NCBI GenBank assembly: GCA_025941565.1
Contig: JAPCYN010000004.1
Span: 62,001 to 126,000, forward strand
DNA: 64,000 bases
Reading direction: 5' to 3'
Origin: Legionella sp. 515359
GTDB taxonomy: Bacteria > Pseudomonadota > Gammaproteobacteria > Legionellales > Legionellaceae
Position 1 is the first letter of the stretch; the number at the start of each line of letters is the position of its first letter. Both the position numbers and the translations under genes were made by a program. Below, in pieces: positions 21,137 through 29,875 of the stretch. The notes beneath the pieces were generated by a model that did no database searches, was not told where the DNA came from, and saw nothing but the letters and a program-made list of their open reading frames with translations.

Positions 21137-22377
21137 GTGACTTTCCCTGTAATTTCTTCTATCTGCGTGATGGCTTTTTCATGATTGGCCAGCTCATTAT
21201 GTAATTCAATTTCATTTTCTTGTAATGTCAGCAGGTTATTAAGCAAGGTTAAAAAATCCACCTTCCCAACTCCATAATTGGCTTGTGATGAATTAAACGT
21301 GAGTGTGGCCAAAGGAATGATGGAGTCTTGAATCAATTCAATTAACTTTGCAGAACGCTGTTCCACTAAAAAAGCGTTTTTGACCTGGAAAAGCAGCGCT
21401 TGATAGGTGGTGTGCAAATCTTCTATTTCAGCATTGTAACGAGAAAGAGATTCTCGCAAGCCATTATTTTGCTTCTCCATAAAATACAAAGGAATAGTGG
21501 CTTTCAAGTTGACCATATATCCGTCATTATTCGTTACTGTGTTATGTAATTTTCCTCCTTCAATTTCAACATCAGGAAAATAATTCATTTTACTTAATTT
21601 AACCGTTTGGCGTCTTTGCTCAACGCTTCGTTCGCGTGCTTTTAATTGTGGAGAGCGTCGTTTGATGAGGTTATTGAGAAATGCCAAATTATGACGATGA
21701 TGGGTTACAGATAACTGCGGTGGGGTATGAATTGCAATATCCAAAGGTCGATTTAAAAGACGGTTAATATCAGCCTCAAGCGATTCCCGCTCTTGTTTTA
21801 AGATAACCAAACGCATATCAAGGCGAGCAATTTCGGTTTGCGCCCGAAAAATATCTTGTTGGGGAACTTTTCCTACGCTGTAATTCACTTGAGCACTTTT
21901 TTCAAGCTCTTGCAGAAGCAGTAGGGTTTTTTGCAGGATTTCAATCGATTTATTGACCGAATATAGGTCATAATAGATTCGTTTTAATTGGGCAATAACA
22001 ACCAGGCACGTTGCTTGGTACTCAGCGGCAGCTCGTTTTGCTTTCTCAACTGCTATTTTCCCTCGAGCCGCCAGTTTTCCTGGAAACGGGATTTCCTGGC
22101 TTGCCCCAATCATTTGTAGCCGCATGGGATCAATATTCATTGGTGAACCAACGCTGACTTTTGGATCAGGTAGTGAGCGGGCTTGGGGAGCAACACGATT
22201 GGCAGCAAACCAGCGCGCTTGAGCTGACTTAATTTGTGGGTTATTTCCCTTAGCCTCTTCAATCAGTTTCTCTAAAACGGGTATTGTCGCAGCATGACTT
22301 AAAGAGAAAACAGGATAATTAATCAAGCTTATTATCATGATAACCCAGAAGCATTTTTTTAAATTAAAACGCTTCAT
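21133..22377 (-). CDS. cusC: TolC-family outer-membrane efflux channel
   Basis: 414 residues with a signal peptide, then the repeated long helices of TolC-family channels (AQARWFAANRVAPQARSLPDP, GASQEIPFPGKLAARGKIA, and a second half rich in Leu, Gln and Glu). PDPKVSVG and QEIPFPGKLA are typical of the Cus/Czc outer-membrane partners. It is the first gene of the efflux set. Its start lies within the end of the P-type ATPase gene upstream (overlap 14 bases). No lipobox was seen, unlike CusC of E. coli. Confidence 0.88.
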   Translation of the reverse strand: MKRFNLKKCFWVIMIISLINYPVFSLSHAATIPVLEKLIEEAKGNNPQIKSAQARWFAANRVAPQARSLPDPKVSVGSPMNIDPMRLQMIGASQEIPFPGKLAARGKIAVEKAKRAAAEYQATCLVVIAQLKRIYYDLYSVNKSIEILQKTLLLLQELEKSAQVNYSVGKVPQQDIFRAQTEIARLDMRLVILKQERESLEADINRLLNRPLDIAIHTPPQLSVTHHRHNLAFLNNLIKRRSPQLKARERSVEQRRQTVKLSKMNYFPDVEIEGGKLHNTVTNNDGYMVNLKATIPLYFMEKQNNGLRESLSRYNAEIEDLHTTYQALLFQVKNAFLVEQRSAKLIELIQDSIIPLATLTFNSSQANYGVGKVDFLTLLNNLLTLQENEIELHNELANHEKAITQIEEITGKVT

Positions 22378-25057
22378 GAGGTGTATTCCTTAATGTAATC
22401 ATTTTCTTCAATTCCAAAATCAGTAAAGGCACGGTTCCTAAAACTATCCAAAGGAGACATTGTGTGAGTGAAACCGGAGCAATGCCAAACAAATCTCGCA
22501 ATGTCGAACTATGATGAATCAAGACCTGCAGTGAAAAGCTAATACTGACAATAAAGAGTAATCGCAGATTAGAGAAAAAGCCTATTTGCCAAATGGTTTT
22601 GGTTTGACTTCGAGCCCCAAAAGCTCGCAAAAGTTCCGCAGTGACTAATACTGAAAACGCCGCATCCTGGGCCTGGATTAAATCCCTATCGATTAAATAC
22701 TCATACGCAAAAACACTGAGCGTTACCAAAGCGGTTAGGCATCCAATAAACGTCACTCGTTTGAAAAAAGCTATATCCATCATGGATTTTTGTGTGGCTC
22801 TTGGTGGTCTATCCAAAATCCCCGGTTCAGAGGGGTCGGTCGCCAAAGCAATGGCCGGCAGACCGTCTGTGACTAAGTTAATCCATAATAATTGAATAGG
22901 CAGTAAAGGTAATGGCCAGCCGATTAACAATGCTATAAAAACAACCAGTAATTCACCACTATTTCCTGCTAACAAATAAGCAAGCGTTTTGGCAATGTTG
23001 TCATATATCGTACGTCCTTCTTCAATGCCCGCTACAATCGAGGTGAAGTTATTATCCATCACAATGATGTCAGAGGCTTCCTTAGTGACCGCAGTCCCTG
23101 TTTTTCCCATGGCAATGCCCACAGATGCTTCTTTTAAAGCAGGAGCATCATTGACCCCATCACCGGTCATTGCCACTACCATGTTTTGTTTTTTCCAGGC
23201 ACGGACGATTTTTAATTTATGTTCAGCAGTCACACGGGCATAGACAGCAATGTCTTTGACGCAATCGTTAAATGCTTTCTCTGACAGGTTTTCAAGTTCG
23301 TTACCCGTGAGCAGCCGGTCATTTGCTTCCAAAATACCAAGCTCTTGGGCAATCGCTCTTGCGGTATCAGGATGGTCCCCTGTAATCATCACCGGTTTAA
23401 TACCAGCCTTTTTACAACGATTGACTGATTCTTTGGCACTGGCATGAGGAGGGTCTTGCAGACCAATAAGGCCTAAAAACACCAGGTTATTTTCAATGTC
23501 GTCTTCTTTTTCTAATAAGGCGGGTTCTAATTGGCGCTGTCCAAAAGCCAAAAGCCGCAATGCTTCGCTTGCCATGAGCTCACAAGATTGCTGCATGCGC
23601 GCCCTGTCATTCGGTGTTAATTTTTTAATGCCATCGTTTGTCAATATATGGGTACAACGCTCCAAAATGATTTCTGGGGCTCCTTTTACAAAAGCCATGA
23701 GTTCATTTTCTTGTTTGCAGACCACTGTCATGCGTTTGCGCTCAGAACTAAACGGTAATTCTTTGATACGCGGAAGGGAGGATTGAAGTTCACTTCGCCA
23801 AATCCCCCCTTTGGCCGCAGCAACCAAGAGCGCCACTTCGGTCGGGTCTCCTACCATTGCCATCTGCTCATTCTGCTGGCAAAATTCAGCGTTATTACAA
23901 GCCGCCATCGCTTGCAAAGTGGCCTGCAACATCTTGTCTTCAGGCACATTAATTTCTTGGGCTTGAAGTGAAAATCCACCTGTTAGGTTATAGCCCTCTC
24001 CGCGAATACTGTAAACATCCCTTGCGGTCACAAGCTTACGCGCGGTCATTTCGCCCACTGTTAATGTTCCTGTTTTGTCCGTGCAAATGACCTGTAAACA
24101 GCCGAGCGTTTCTACTGCTGCTAATCGTCTGACCAGCACAGCACGCCGCACCATACGTTGCACCCCAAGTGCTAAAGCCACAGTGACCACAGCAGGCAAG
24201 CCTTCAGGGATTGCTGCAACAGCAAGACTGACTGAGCTCATGAACAGCTTAAAGAGGGGAATGTTACGAAGTAGTCCTAAGCCAAAAATGGCAATCACAA
24301 TGAAAAAGCAAAGCCACAATAAACGAGAACCCACTTGGTTAAGTTTTTTCTGTAAAGGGGTTTCATCACGAGAAGCCTCGGTAAGCATCTTGGCAATATG
24401 CCCCATTTCCGTTTGCATTCCTGTTGCCACGACAAGAGCACGGCCTGTGCCATCGGCAATGGAAGTTCCTGTAAACACCATGTTTTTGCGATCGGCTAAT
24501 GGGGTATCTTTAACACATAGATCAAGATGTTTTGCAACCGGTATGGATTCACCCGTGAGTGATGCCTCATTGACCTTGAGTGCTGATAACTCAAAAAGAC
24601 GGGCATCTGCAGCTATTAAATCCCCGCTTTCAAAAAGGATAATATCACCGGGCACGATATCAGAAGCGGCAATCCTCTTCGCATGACCGTCACGCAAGAC
24701 AGTGGCTTTGGGTGCAGCCATTTGTTGAAGTGCCAGCATGGCACGATCGGCACGATATTCTAATACAAAACCAATGATGGCGTTTAAAATGACAATGGCA
24801 AAAATGGCGATGGCATCAGCTTTTTCATCCAATAAAAAAGAAACGATAACGGCACCCAAAAGTACCCACGTGACCACACTGCCAAATTGCTGCAAAAAGA
24901 TGACTAAAGGGGATGTTTTCTTCTGTTGACTCAGTAAGTTAGGTCCCACTTCTTTTAACCGCTGCGCGGCTTTAGCTTCCGTTAATCCCAAAACCAAATC
25001 GGTTTTAAATTGAGAAGCAATATCTTCAACTGTTTTCTCAAACCATCGTTCTGCCAT
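22364..25057 (-). CDS. Ca2+-type (P2A) cation-transporting ATPase
   Basis: 897 residues from ATG 25057, chosen for the AAGGA eight bases upstream; earlier in-frame ATGs at 25066 and 25075 are possible. P2-type features are TGES, PEGLPAV in helix 4, DKTGTLT (about residue 327) and [11 protein letters not shown]. The calcium-site residues of SERCA pumps are kept: Glu in PEGL, Asn and Glu in NSGEL (helix 5), and Asn, Thr and Asp in NLVTDGLPA (helix 6). A Ca2+ or Mn2+ export role is therefore likely. It overlaps the start of the TolC-type gene, which ties it to the efflux operon. Confidence 0.88.
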   Translation of the reverse strand: MAERWFEKTVEDIASQFKTDLVLGLTEAKAAQRLKEVGPNLLSQQKKTSPLVIFLQQFGSVVTWVLLGAVIVSFLLDEKADAIAIFAIVILNAIIGFVLEYRADRAMLALQQMAAPKATVLRDGHAKRIAASDIVPGDIILFESGDLIAADARLFELSALKVNEASLTGESIPVAKHLDLCVKDTPLADRKNMVFTGTSIADGTGRALVVATGMQTEMGHIAKMLTEASRDETPLQKKLNQVGSRLLWLCFFIVIAIFGLGLLRNIPLFKLFMSSVSLAVAAIPEGLPAVVTVALALGVQRMVRRAVLVRRLAAVETLGCLQVICTDKTGTLTVGEMTARKLVTARDVYSIRGEGYNLTGGFSLQAQEINVPEDKMLQATLQAMAACNNAEFCQQNEQMAMVGDPTEVALLVAAAKGGIWRSELQSSLPRIKELPFSSERKRMTVVCKQENELMAFVKGAPEIILERCTHILTNDGIKKLTPNDRARMQQSCELMASEALRLLAFGQRQLEPALLEKEDDIENNLVFLGLIGLQDPPHASAKESVNRCKKAGIKPVMITGDHPDTARAIAQELGILEANDRLLTGNELENLSEKAFNDCVKDIAVYARVTAEHKLKIVRAWKKQNMVVAMTGDGVNDAPALKEASVGIAMGKTGTAVTKEASDIIVMDNNFTSIVAGIEEGRTIYDNIAKTLAYLLAGNSGELLVVFIALLIGWPLPLLPIQLLWINLVTDGLPAIALATDPSEPGILDRPPRATQKSMMDIAFFKRVTFIGCLTALVTLSVFAYEYLIDRDLIQAQDAAFSVLVTAELLRAFGARSQTKTIWQIGFFSNLRLLFIVSISFSLQVLIHHSSTLRDLFGIAPVSLTQCLLWIVLGTVPLLILELKKMITLRNTPHEAF

Positions 25058-25159
25058 TACAGCCATCCTTTGCATTCGCCCATTCAATATTTAATGAGCA
25101 TATTGCTACCCAAAATTCCAGTGCTTTGGCAGCTCCTATTAATATAAAAGGTTATGATG

Positions 25160-25303
25160 TTAGCGACCACCGCCACCATGACCAACATGACCTTGAGCAA
25201 CATGAACATCTTCATTCTCAGCACTTTTACTGGTAGTATTACTACTCATGCAAGCGGCAAGTAATAAACAACACGCTACAATAAACCAATAAATTTGTTT
25301 CAT
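25160..25303 (-). CDS. Small Gly/His lipoprotein, 47 residues
   Basis: ATG 25303 to TAA 25160. The hydrophobic N-terminus ends in a lipobox (LLAAC, Cys18), so it should be lipid-anchored. The remaining part is short and ends in GHVGHGGGGR. It resembles the lipoprotein at 12868-13038 in size, anchor and Gly/His tail, and likewise sits directly upstream of a P-type ATPase. A periplasmic metal-binding or buffering role is inferred. The upstream sequence has only a weak ribosome site (AAAGAG). Confidence 0.6.
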   Translation of the reverse strand: MKQIYWFIVACCLLLAACMSSNTTSKSAENEDVHVAQGHVGHGGGGR

Positions 25304-25535
25304 AACAGCTCTTTCCCATGATTTTAAAAGAAAATAATTACAATATAGACTGTTTAACGATAGCAAGTCAAAGCAGATGACTCTAATAATGGATAAACCC
25401 CTTAATGTAATTATCCAAAATTTAGTATAACAACCTAATCATGATACCATTCTACTTAACGATTTAAATCAGCAGACAGAATGACTGTAAGAAATAATAT
25501 ACAGAACCATTGGCTGTTTTGGAGACCCAATTATT

Positions 25536-26399
25536 GTGAAAAAATTTGCCATTACCCTATTTAGCGTGTCATTGTTCACTTTACATCATCCTATCGCTTT
25601 TGCAGGGAACTCCCATCATCATACGATGAAAAACCTTACAACACATTCTTCGAAATCAGAGAATGCTTCTACTATAAAATTATCAATTCAAGAAGTAATT
25701 GATAAAAAAGACAAGAAACTGGTAGTAATCAAGCTAACTGACTCCAAAAGCAATAAACCAATCACACTAAATGACCTTGCTGAGGCACATACTCAAAGGA
25801 TTCACTTACTGATTATTGATGACAATCTTATTGACTATAGTCATGTCCATCCAGTTGAAACAACGACACCCGGTATTTACCAATTTGAATGGCAGCCTAT
25901 CCTCAAGAATGCTTCTTATCGTGCATGGGCCGATCTATTACCCGTGGATACAAAAATGCAGGAATATGTTATTGCCGATTTTTCCTCTCCAAAGAAGATG
26001 AAAAGAATGGGAAATCGTATTAATCGCCACCCTCTATTTGAAAGCACTGTCGATGGCTACCAATTCAAATTGTCTTTTGATAAAACACCCTTACAAGTGG
26101 GTCAACCAGTCATGGGAAAAATAGATATTATTGATGCCGAGGGATCCCCTGTTCATACATTAGAGCCGATTATGGGTGCTTATGCTCACATCGTTGGTTT
26201 TAATGATGACTTTAAAACGGTTACCCATGTCCATCCAATGGGCAAAGAACCAACAAGCGAAATTGAGAGAGGAGGACCCGAATTACAATTTCATATTGAA
26301 CCCAATAAAGAGGGATTTATTAAATTGTTTGCACAAGTACAAATTAATGGGAAAACACTTTTTGCTCCGTTTGGAATCCCAGTAAAAAAATTGCAGTGA
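25536..26399 (+). CDS. Exported protein with duplicated HVHP domain, unknown function
   Basis: 287 residues starting at GTG 25536, with GGAG eleven bases upstream. A signal peptide is clear (ITLFSVSLFTLHHPIAFAG). A His-rich stretch follows (NSHHHTMK). Two copies of a similar unit are visible: RIHLLIIDDNLIDYSHVHP (about 90-109) and YAHIVGFNDDFKTVTHVHP (about 214-232), each followed by a beta-strand region ending before a Pro. Paired His in HVHP suggests metal binding. It is divergent from the copper and efflux block, and transposon A is inserted just after it. I do not recognise the family with certainty. Confidence 0.75.
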   Translation: MKKFAITLFSVSLFTLHHPIAFAGNSHHHTMKNLTTHSSKSENASTIKLSIQEVIDKKDKKLVVIKLTDSKSNKPITLNDLAEAHTQRIHLLIIDDNLIDYSHVHPVETTTPGIYQFEWQPILKNASYRAWADLLPVDTKMQEYVIADFSSPKKMKRMGNRINRHPLFESTVDGYQFKLSFDKTPLQVGQPVMGKIDIIDAEGSPVHTLEPIMGAYAHIVGFNDDFKTVTHVHPMGKEPTSEIERGGPELQFHIEPNKEGFIKLFAQVQINGKTLFAPFGIPVKKLQ

Positions 26400-26433
26400 G
26401 GTAGTTGATTTACTAGACGAAGTAGATCACTTG

Positions 26434-26438
26434 AATTA
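26434..26438. repeat. Target site duplication AATTA, left copy
   Basis: The five bases directly outside the left end of transposon A are repeated directly outside its right end at 33167-33171, as expected for a Tn3-family insertion. Confidence 0.8.
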
Positions 26439-26476
26439 CGGGTTTGGGGAGCAATGGAACAGCCAACCGACTTAAG
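26439..26476 (+). repeat. Left inverted repeat of transposon A (38 bp)
   Basis: Begins CGGGTTTGGGGAGC and ends CGACTTAAG. It matches the reverse complement of 33129-33166 at 37 of 38 positions. Length and the inner TAAG are typical of Tn3-family ends. Confidence 0.93.
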
Positions 26477-26752
26477 GACTATATTGGTCTTTTAATATCT
26501 ATAATTCGGTATGTTTCATTTTATAGGATTGTAAACTGTGAAGTTGTTCAAGTATTTTCATTGAATACAGATAGATAACCAATTTTTTTCATCATTAGTA
26601 ATTAAGTTTTCAAATTACCTATAATAGAACAAATAGTTTTATTGTTTTATTCAATATCTATGATGAATTCTTTAAAAACCTTTATTTTTAGGTAACAATG
26701 ACGCTTTAACATTACGGCTCTGAAGAAAACTATGAATAAGGGGTATAAATAA
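26477..26752. other. Leader of the transposon ATPase gene
   Basis: AT-rich stretch between the left repeat and the ATPase gene. No open frame of note and no hairpin that stands out. The promoter of the metal ATPase should be here, but no clear pair was picked. Confidence 0.3.
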
Positions 26753-28660
26753 ATGGGCTGCTCCACTTGTCCTTCTCACAAAGAACCAATGCCCAAACTG
26801 TGGCATAATCCTAAAGTCATTACGGCAGCAATAGCCGGTATATTATTAACTATTGGTTTTGTAGGCTCATATTTGACACTACCAAGGATAATTGCTAACG
26901 GGTTTTACATAGGCGCGGTGTTAATTGGTGGATATTATTTCGCACGGGAAGCTATAGAAGAATTTTTCAAAGAACATGAAATCGGTATTGAGTTTTTGAT
27001 GTCTACCGCTGCTATTGTTGCTGGTGTGATGGGACAATGGGCAGAATCGGCAACACTGGTTTTTTTATATTCTATTTCTGAAGCAGCAGAGGGTTATGCT
27101 GGTGAAAGGGCGCGACATGCTATCAGAGTATTGATGGAACTTGCCCCAAAATCCGCATTAGTCCGACGTAATAATAGCGAGTTCCTAATACCTTTAGAAG
27201 ACATTCAAATTGGAGATGAGTTTATTGTTCGTCCTGGTGAAAGCATCGCTACAGATGGAGAGGTCATATCTGGACATTCTAGTGTAAACCAAGCGCCTAT
27301 CACGGGTGAATCAATTCCTGTTGAGAAATTTGTGGGAAATAAAGTATTTTCTGCAACTATTAACGGCGAGGGGACTCTTACTATTCGCGCTACCAAAAAA
27401 TTTGCTGAGAACACGTTATCTCGTATTATTTTTCTTGTTGAAAAAGCACAGGATAAAAAAGGTCGCAGTCAACGATTTATAGAGCGTTTTGGCAATCTCT
27501 ACAGTCCATTCGTTCTTTTAGCAGGGGTACTAATAGCTACCCTACCTCCTCTATTTGGGCTGCATTGGCAAGAATGGGTGCTACGTGCAACGGTGTTTAT
27601 TGTTGCAGCTGCACCATGTGCTTTAGTAATTTCTATCCCAATTACCCTTGTAGCTGCTCTTGGTACAGCCAGTCGAAACGGAATATTACTTAAGGGTGGG
27701 ATATATTTAGAAAAATTGGTTCAAATAAAGGTTATTGCGCTTGATAAAACAGGAACCTTAACACAAGGACAACCCAAGGTCACCGATATCATTTCGTTAA
27801 ATAATTATACTCAGAACCAAATATTAAATGTAGCTGCCACCCTTGAATCGCGTTCCCAGCATCCACTGGCACATGCCATTTTACAACAAGCAAAGGCAGA
27901 AAGTGTTGCATATAAACCTGTTGAACATTTTAAGTCATTGACTGGTTCAGGGGTTCAGGGTTTTATAAATGGAGAACAATTTTATATTGGCAATCCAAAA
28001 TTATTTATTGATATGGGTCTATTGGTAGAAACTGTAATTCAAGAAATAAATAAATTACAGACCGTTGGAAAGACTGTCGTATTAGTAGGAACAGATAAGG
28101 AAATTCTCGGTTTAATTGCAATTACTGATCCTCTAAGATCTACAGCAAGGCAGATGGTATCGTCCCTAAAATTGATGGGTATTGAGCGTGTTGTTATGCT
28201 CACTGGAGATAACTCGATAACTGCCGCGTCAATTGGAGTTCAAGCAGGTGTAGATGAAGTATTCTCTGATTTATCACCAGAAGATAAGACACGAAAAATT
28301 GAGGAACTGGAAAGACGTTACGGTAAGGTAATGATGGTTGGCGATGGAGTAAATGATGCTCCAGCACTTGCAGCAGCACATGTAGGAGTTGCAATGGGCG
28401 CCGCTGGAACCGATGTTGCATTAGAAACTGCGGATGTAGCATTAATGGGTGATAATTTATTAAAATTACCTTATCTCATCGAGTTTAGTCATCGAACCTG
28501 GAATATAATTTTACAAAATTTAGGACTATCTATAATTGTTATTAGCTCTCTTATTGTCGGGGCGGTAACTGGCTATTTTACGTTGCCAATAGCAGTTTTA
28601 GCCCATGAAATAAGTGAGCTTATTGTTATTGCAAGTGGTCTTCGCATGTTAAAATCTTAA
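26753..28660 (+). CDS. P1B-type heavy-metal ATPase, variant ion path
   Basis: 635 residues, short because no HMA domain precedes the membrane part. The N-terminus has only a short Cys motif (MGCSTCPSH). Core motifs are intact: TGES, DKTGTLT (Asp331), [18 protein letters not shown]. The membrane ion motif reads APCALVIS (residues 287-291) instead of the CPC of Zn/Cd/Cu pumps, and the last helix has HEISEL. Both recall the P1B-4-like branch (SPC and HEGS), which moves Co, Zn or Fe, but neither matches exactly. The substrate is unknown. It is the cargo of transposon A; AAGGGG precedes the start. Confidence 0.87.
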   Translation: MGCSTCPSHKEPMPKLWHNPKVITAAIAGILLTIGFVGSYLTLPRIIANGFYIGAVLIGGYYFAREAIEEFFKEHEIGIEFLMSTAAIVAGVMGQWAESATLVFLYSISEAAEGYAGERARHAIRVLMELAPKSALVRRNNSEFLIPLEDIQIGDEFIVRPGESIATDGEVISGHSSVNQAPITGESIPVEKFVGNKVFSATINGEGTLTIRATKKFAENTLSRIIFLVEKAQDKKGRSQRFIERFGNLYSPFVLLAGVLIATLPPLFGLHWQEWVLRATVFIVAAAPCALVISIPITLVAALGTASRNGILLKGGIYLEKLVQIKVIALDKTGTLTQGQPKVTDIISLNNYTQNQILNVAATLESRSQHPLAHAILQQAKAESVAYKPVEHFKSLTGSGVQGFINGEQFYIGNPKLFIDMGLLVETVIQEINKLQTVGKTVVLVGTDKEILGLIAITDPLRSTARQMVSSLKLMGIERVVMLTGDNSITAASIGVQAGVDEVFSDLSPEDKTRKIEELERRYGKVMMVGDGVNDAPALAAAHVGVAMGAAGTDVALETADVALMGDNLLKLPYLIEFSHRTWNIILQNLGLSIIVISSLIVGAVTGYFTLPIAVLAHEISELIVIASGLRMLKS

Positions 28661-28675
28661 CTGTAGATGAGCGCA

Positions 28676-29071
28676 TTACAATGCGCTTAATACTCTCTCC
28701 AGTTTTTGTCTTACTTCTCCAGCGACCAGATTGATCTCAGGATTGCCGACCAATTCTAATACTGATTTTGGATCCATAAATTCAATATGCACTTTGCCTA
28801 TATCATCCTGGCGTACAACCACATTACATGGTAGAAGCAAACCTATAGATGGCTCCTTTTCTAAAGCATGATGGGCAAATTGCGGATTGCATGCACCAAG
28901 AATTTGATAGGGAGGCATATCTTTATTTAATTTTTTTTTCAAAGTTGCTGACACATCTATATTTGTAAGAACTCCAAATCCCTCTTTTTGCAGTTCTTCA
29001 GTAACTTTTTTAATTGCATCATCAAATGAATACAATACTTCTTTTCCAAATCCATATTTTATATTGATCAT
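28676..29071 (-). CDS. DUF302 domain protein
   Basis: 131 residues, with one DUF302 domain over most of the length: GFGVLTNIDVSATLKKKL, YQILGACNPQFAHHAL and LLPCNVVVRQDD are typical segments. The conserved Cys in LLPCNV and in GACNP may take part in its unknown activity. DUF302 proteins are often found near metal pumps and sulfur genes. It converges with the metal ATPase in transposon A, separated by 15 bases with a short hairpin around 28670-28687. Confidence 0.85.
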   Translation of the reverse strand: MINIKYGFGKEVLYSFDDAIKKVTEELQKEGFGVLTNIDVSATLKKKLNKDMPPYQILGACNPQFAHHALEKEPSIGLLLPCNVVVRQDDIGKVHIEFMDPKSVLELVGNPEINLVAGEVRQKLERVLSAL

Positions 29072-29170
29072 TCTTTATCCATAAAAATTAACTCAAACCA
29101 TACCAGATGTTATCATTAATAAATAATTCTTAATATTAAGAATACCATAGGATTGGGGATCTGTAGTGAA

Positions 29171-29719
29171 TTATTCTTGTTGTAAACGATAAATTGTTGC
29201 TTTATGGACATTAAACGTTTTTGCAATCTCACTTACCGATTTATCTTCTTGCAAAAGCCGCTTGGCCAATGACTTTTGTTCTTTATTCATTTTTTCAGGT
29301 CGTCCAAAACGAACTCCACGTTGCTTTGCAGCTGCGCGACCCGCACCAGTACGTTCACGAATTAAGTCACGCTCAAATTCTGCAATACCTGCGAATACGG
29401 TCATGATCATTTTACCGGCATGAGAAGTGGTATCTGCCCAAGGCTCGGAAAGCGAACAAAAGGAAGCCTCTGTTGTTCTTATGCAGTCTATTAATTCTAA
29501 TAAATGCTGGGTTGAACGCGCCAATCTATCCAATTTCCAAACAACGACTACATCTTCAGGTCGAAGCTGATCAAGTAATCGTTGTAATTCTGGACGATCT
29601 CTTTTTGCACCAGAAATTTTTTCCTGATAGATACGTTTACAACCAGCTTCTTTTAGTGCAACTAATTGCAACTCTAAATTTTGATCCGTGGTTGAAACGC
29701 GAGCATACCCAATTTTCAT
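29171..29719 (-). CDS. tnpR: Serine resolvase of transposon A
   Basis: 182 residues of the resolvase/invertase family, which resolves cointegrates during Tn3-type transposition. The catalytic Ser is in GYARVSTTDQ near the N-terminus. Other motifs are VWKLDRLARS (nucleophile-site Arg residues) and FERDLIRERT at the start of helix E, with a C-terminal helix-turn-helix (SVSEIAKTFNVHKATIYRL). It is divergent from tnpA, with a 156-bp resolution and promoter region between them. It is closely related to the resolvase of transposon B. Confidence 0.95.
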   Translation of the reverse strand: MKIGYARVSTTDQNLELQLVALKEAGCKRIYQEKISGAKRDRPELQRLLDQLRPEDVVVVWKLDRLARSTQHLLELIDCIRTTEASFCSLSEPWADTTSHAGKMIMTVFAGIAEFERDLIRERTGAGRAAAKQRGVRFGRPEKMNKEQKSLAKRLLQEDKSVSEIAKTFNVHKATIYRLQQE

Positions 29720-29875
29720 AACTAATCCCTAATATTTTATTTGCAAATCATATCGCAAAACAATAGACTTTTGCATCTGATTTTTGCAACGAATTTAAAC
29801 CTTTAAATAAAGGCATTCAAATTCCGTTGCAAAACTTCTAAGTTTAGCAACAACACCTATTGATTTTGGATAAAC
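29720..29875. promoter_or_regulatory. Putative res site and divergent promoters of transposon A
   Basis: The 156 bases between divergent tnpR and tnpA contain segments shared with the matching region of transposon B, such as GACTTTTGCATCT and ATTTGCAAATCATA (in inverse order and strand). TTGCAA-type repeats recur. Resolvase binding subsites should lie here and also control both genes. Confidence 0.6.

Noticed and set aside
28670-28687. Hairpin between the metal ATPase and DUF302 gene as terminator
   Set aside because: Stem of about seven pairs and no T-run on either strand.
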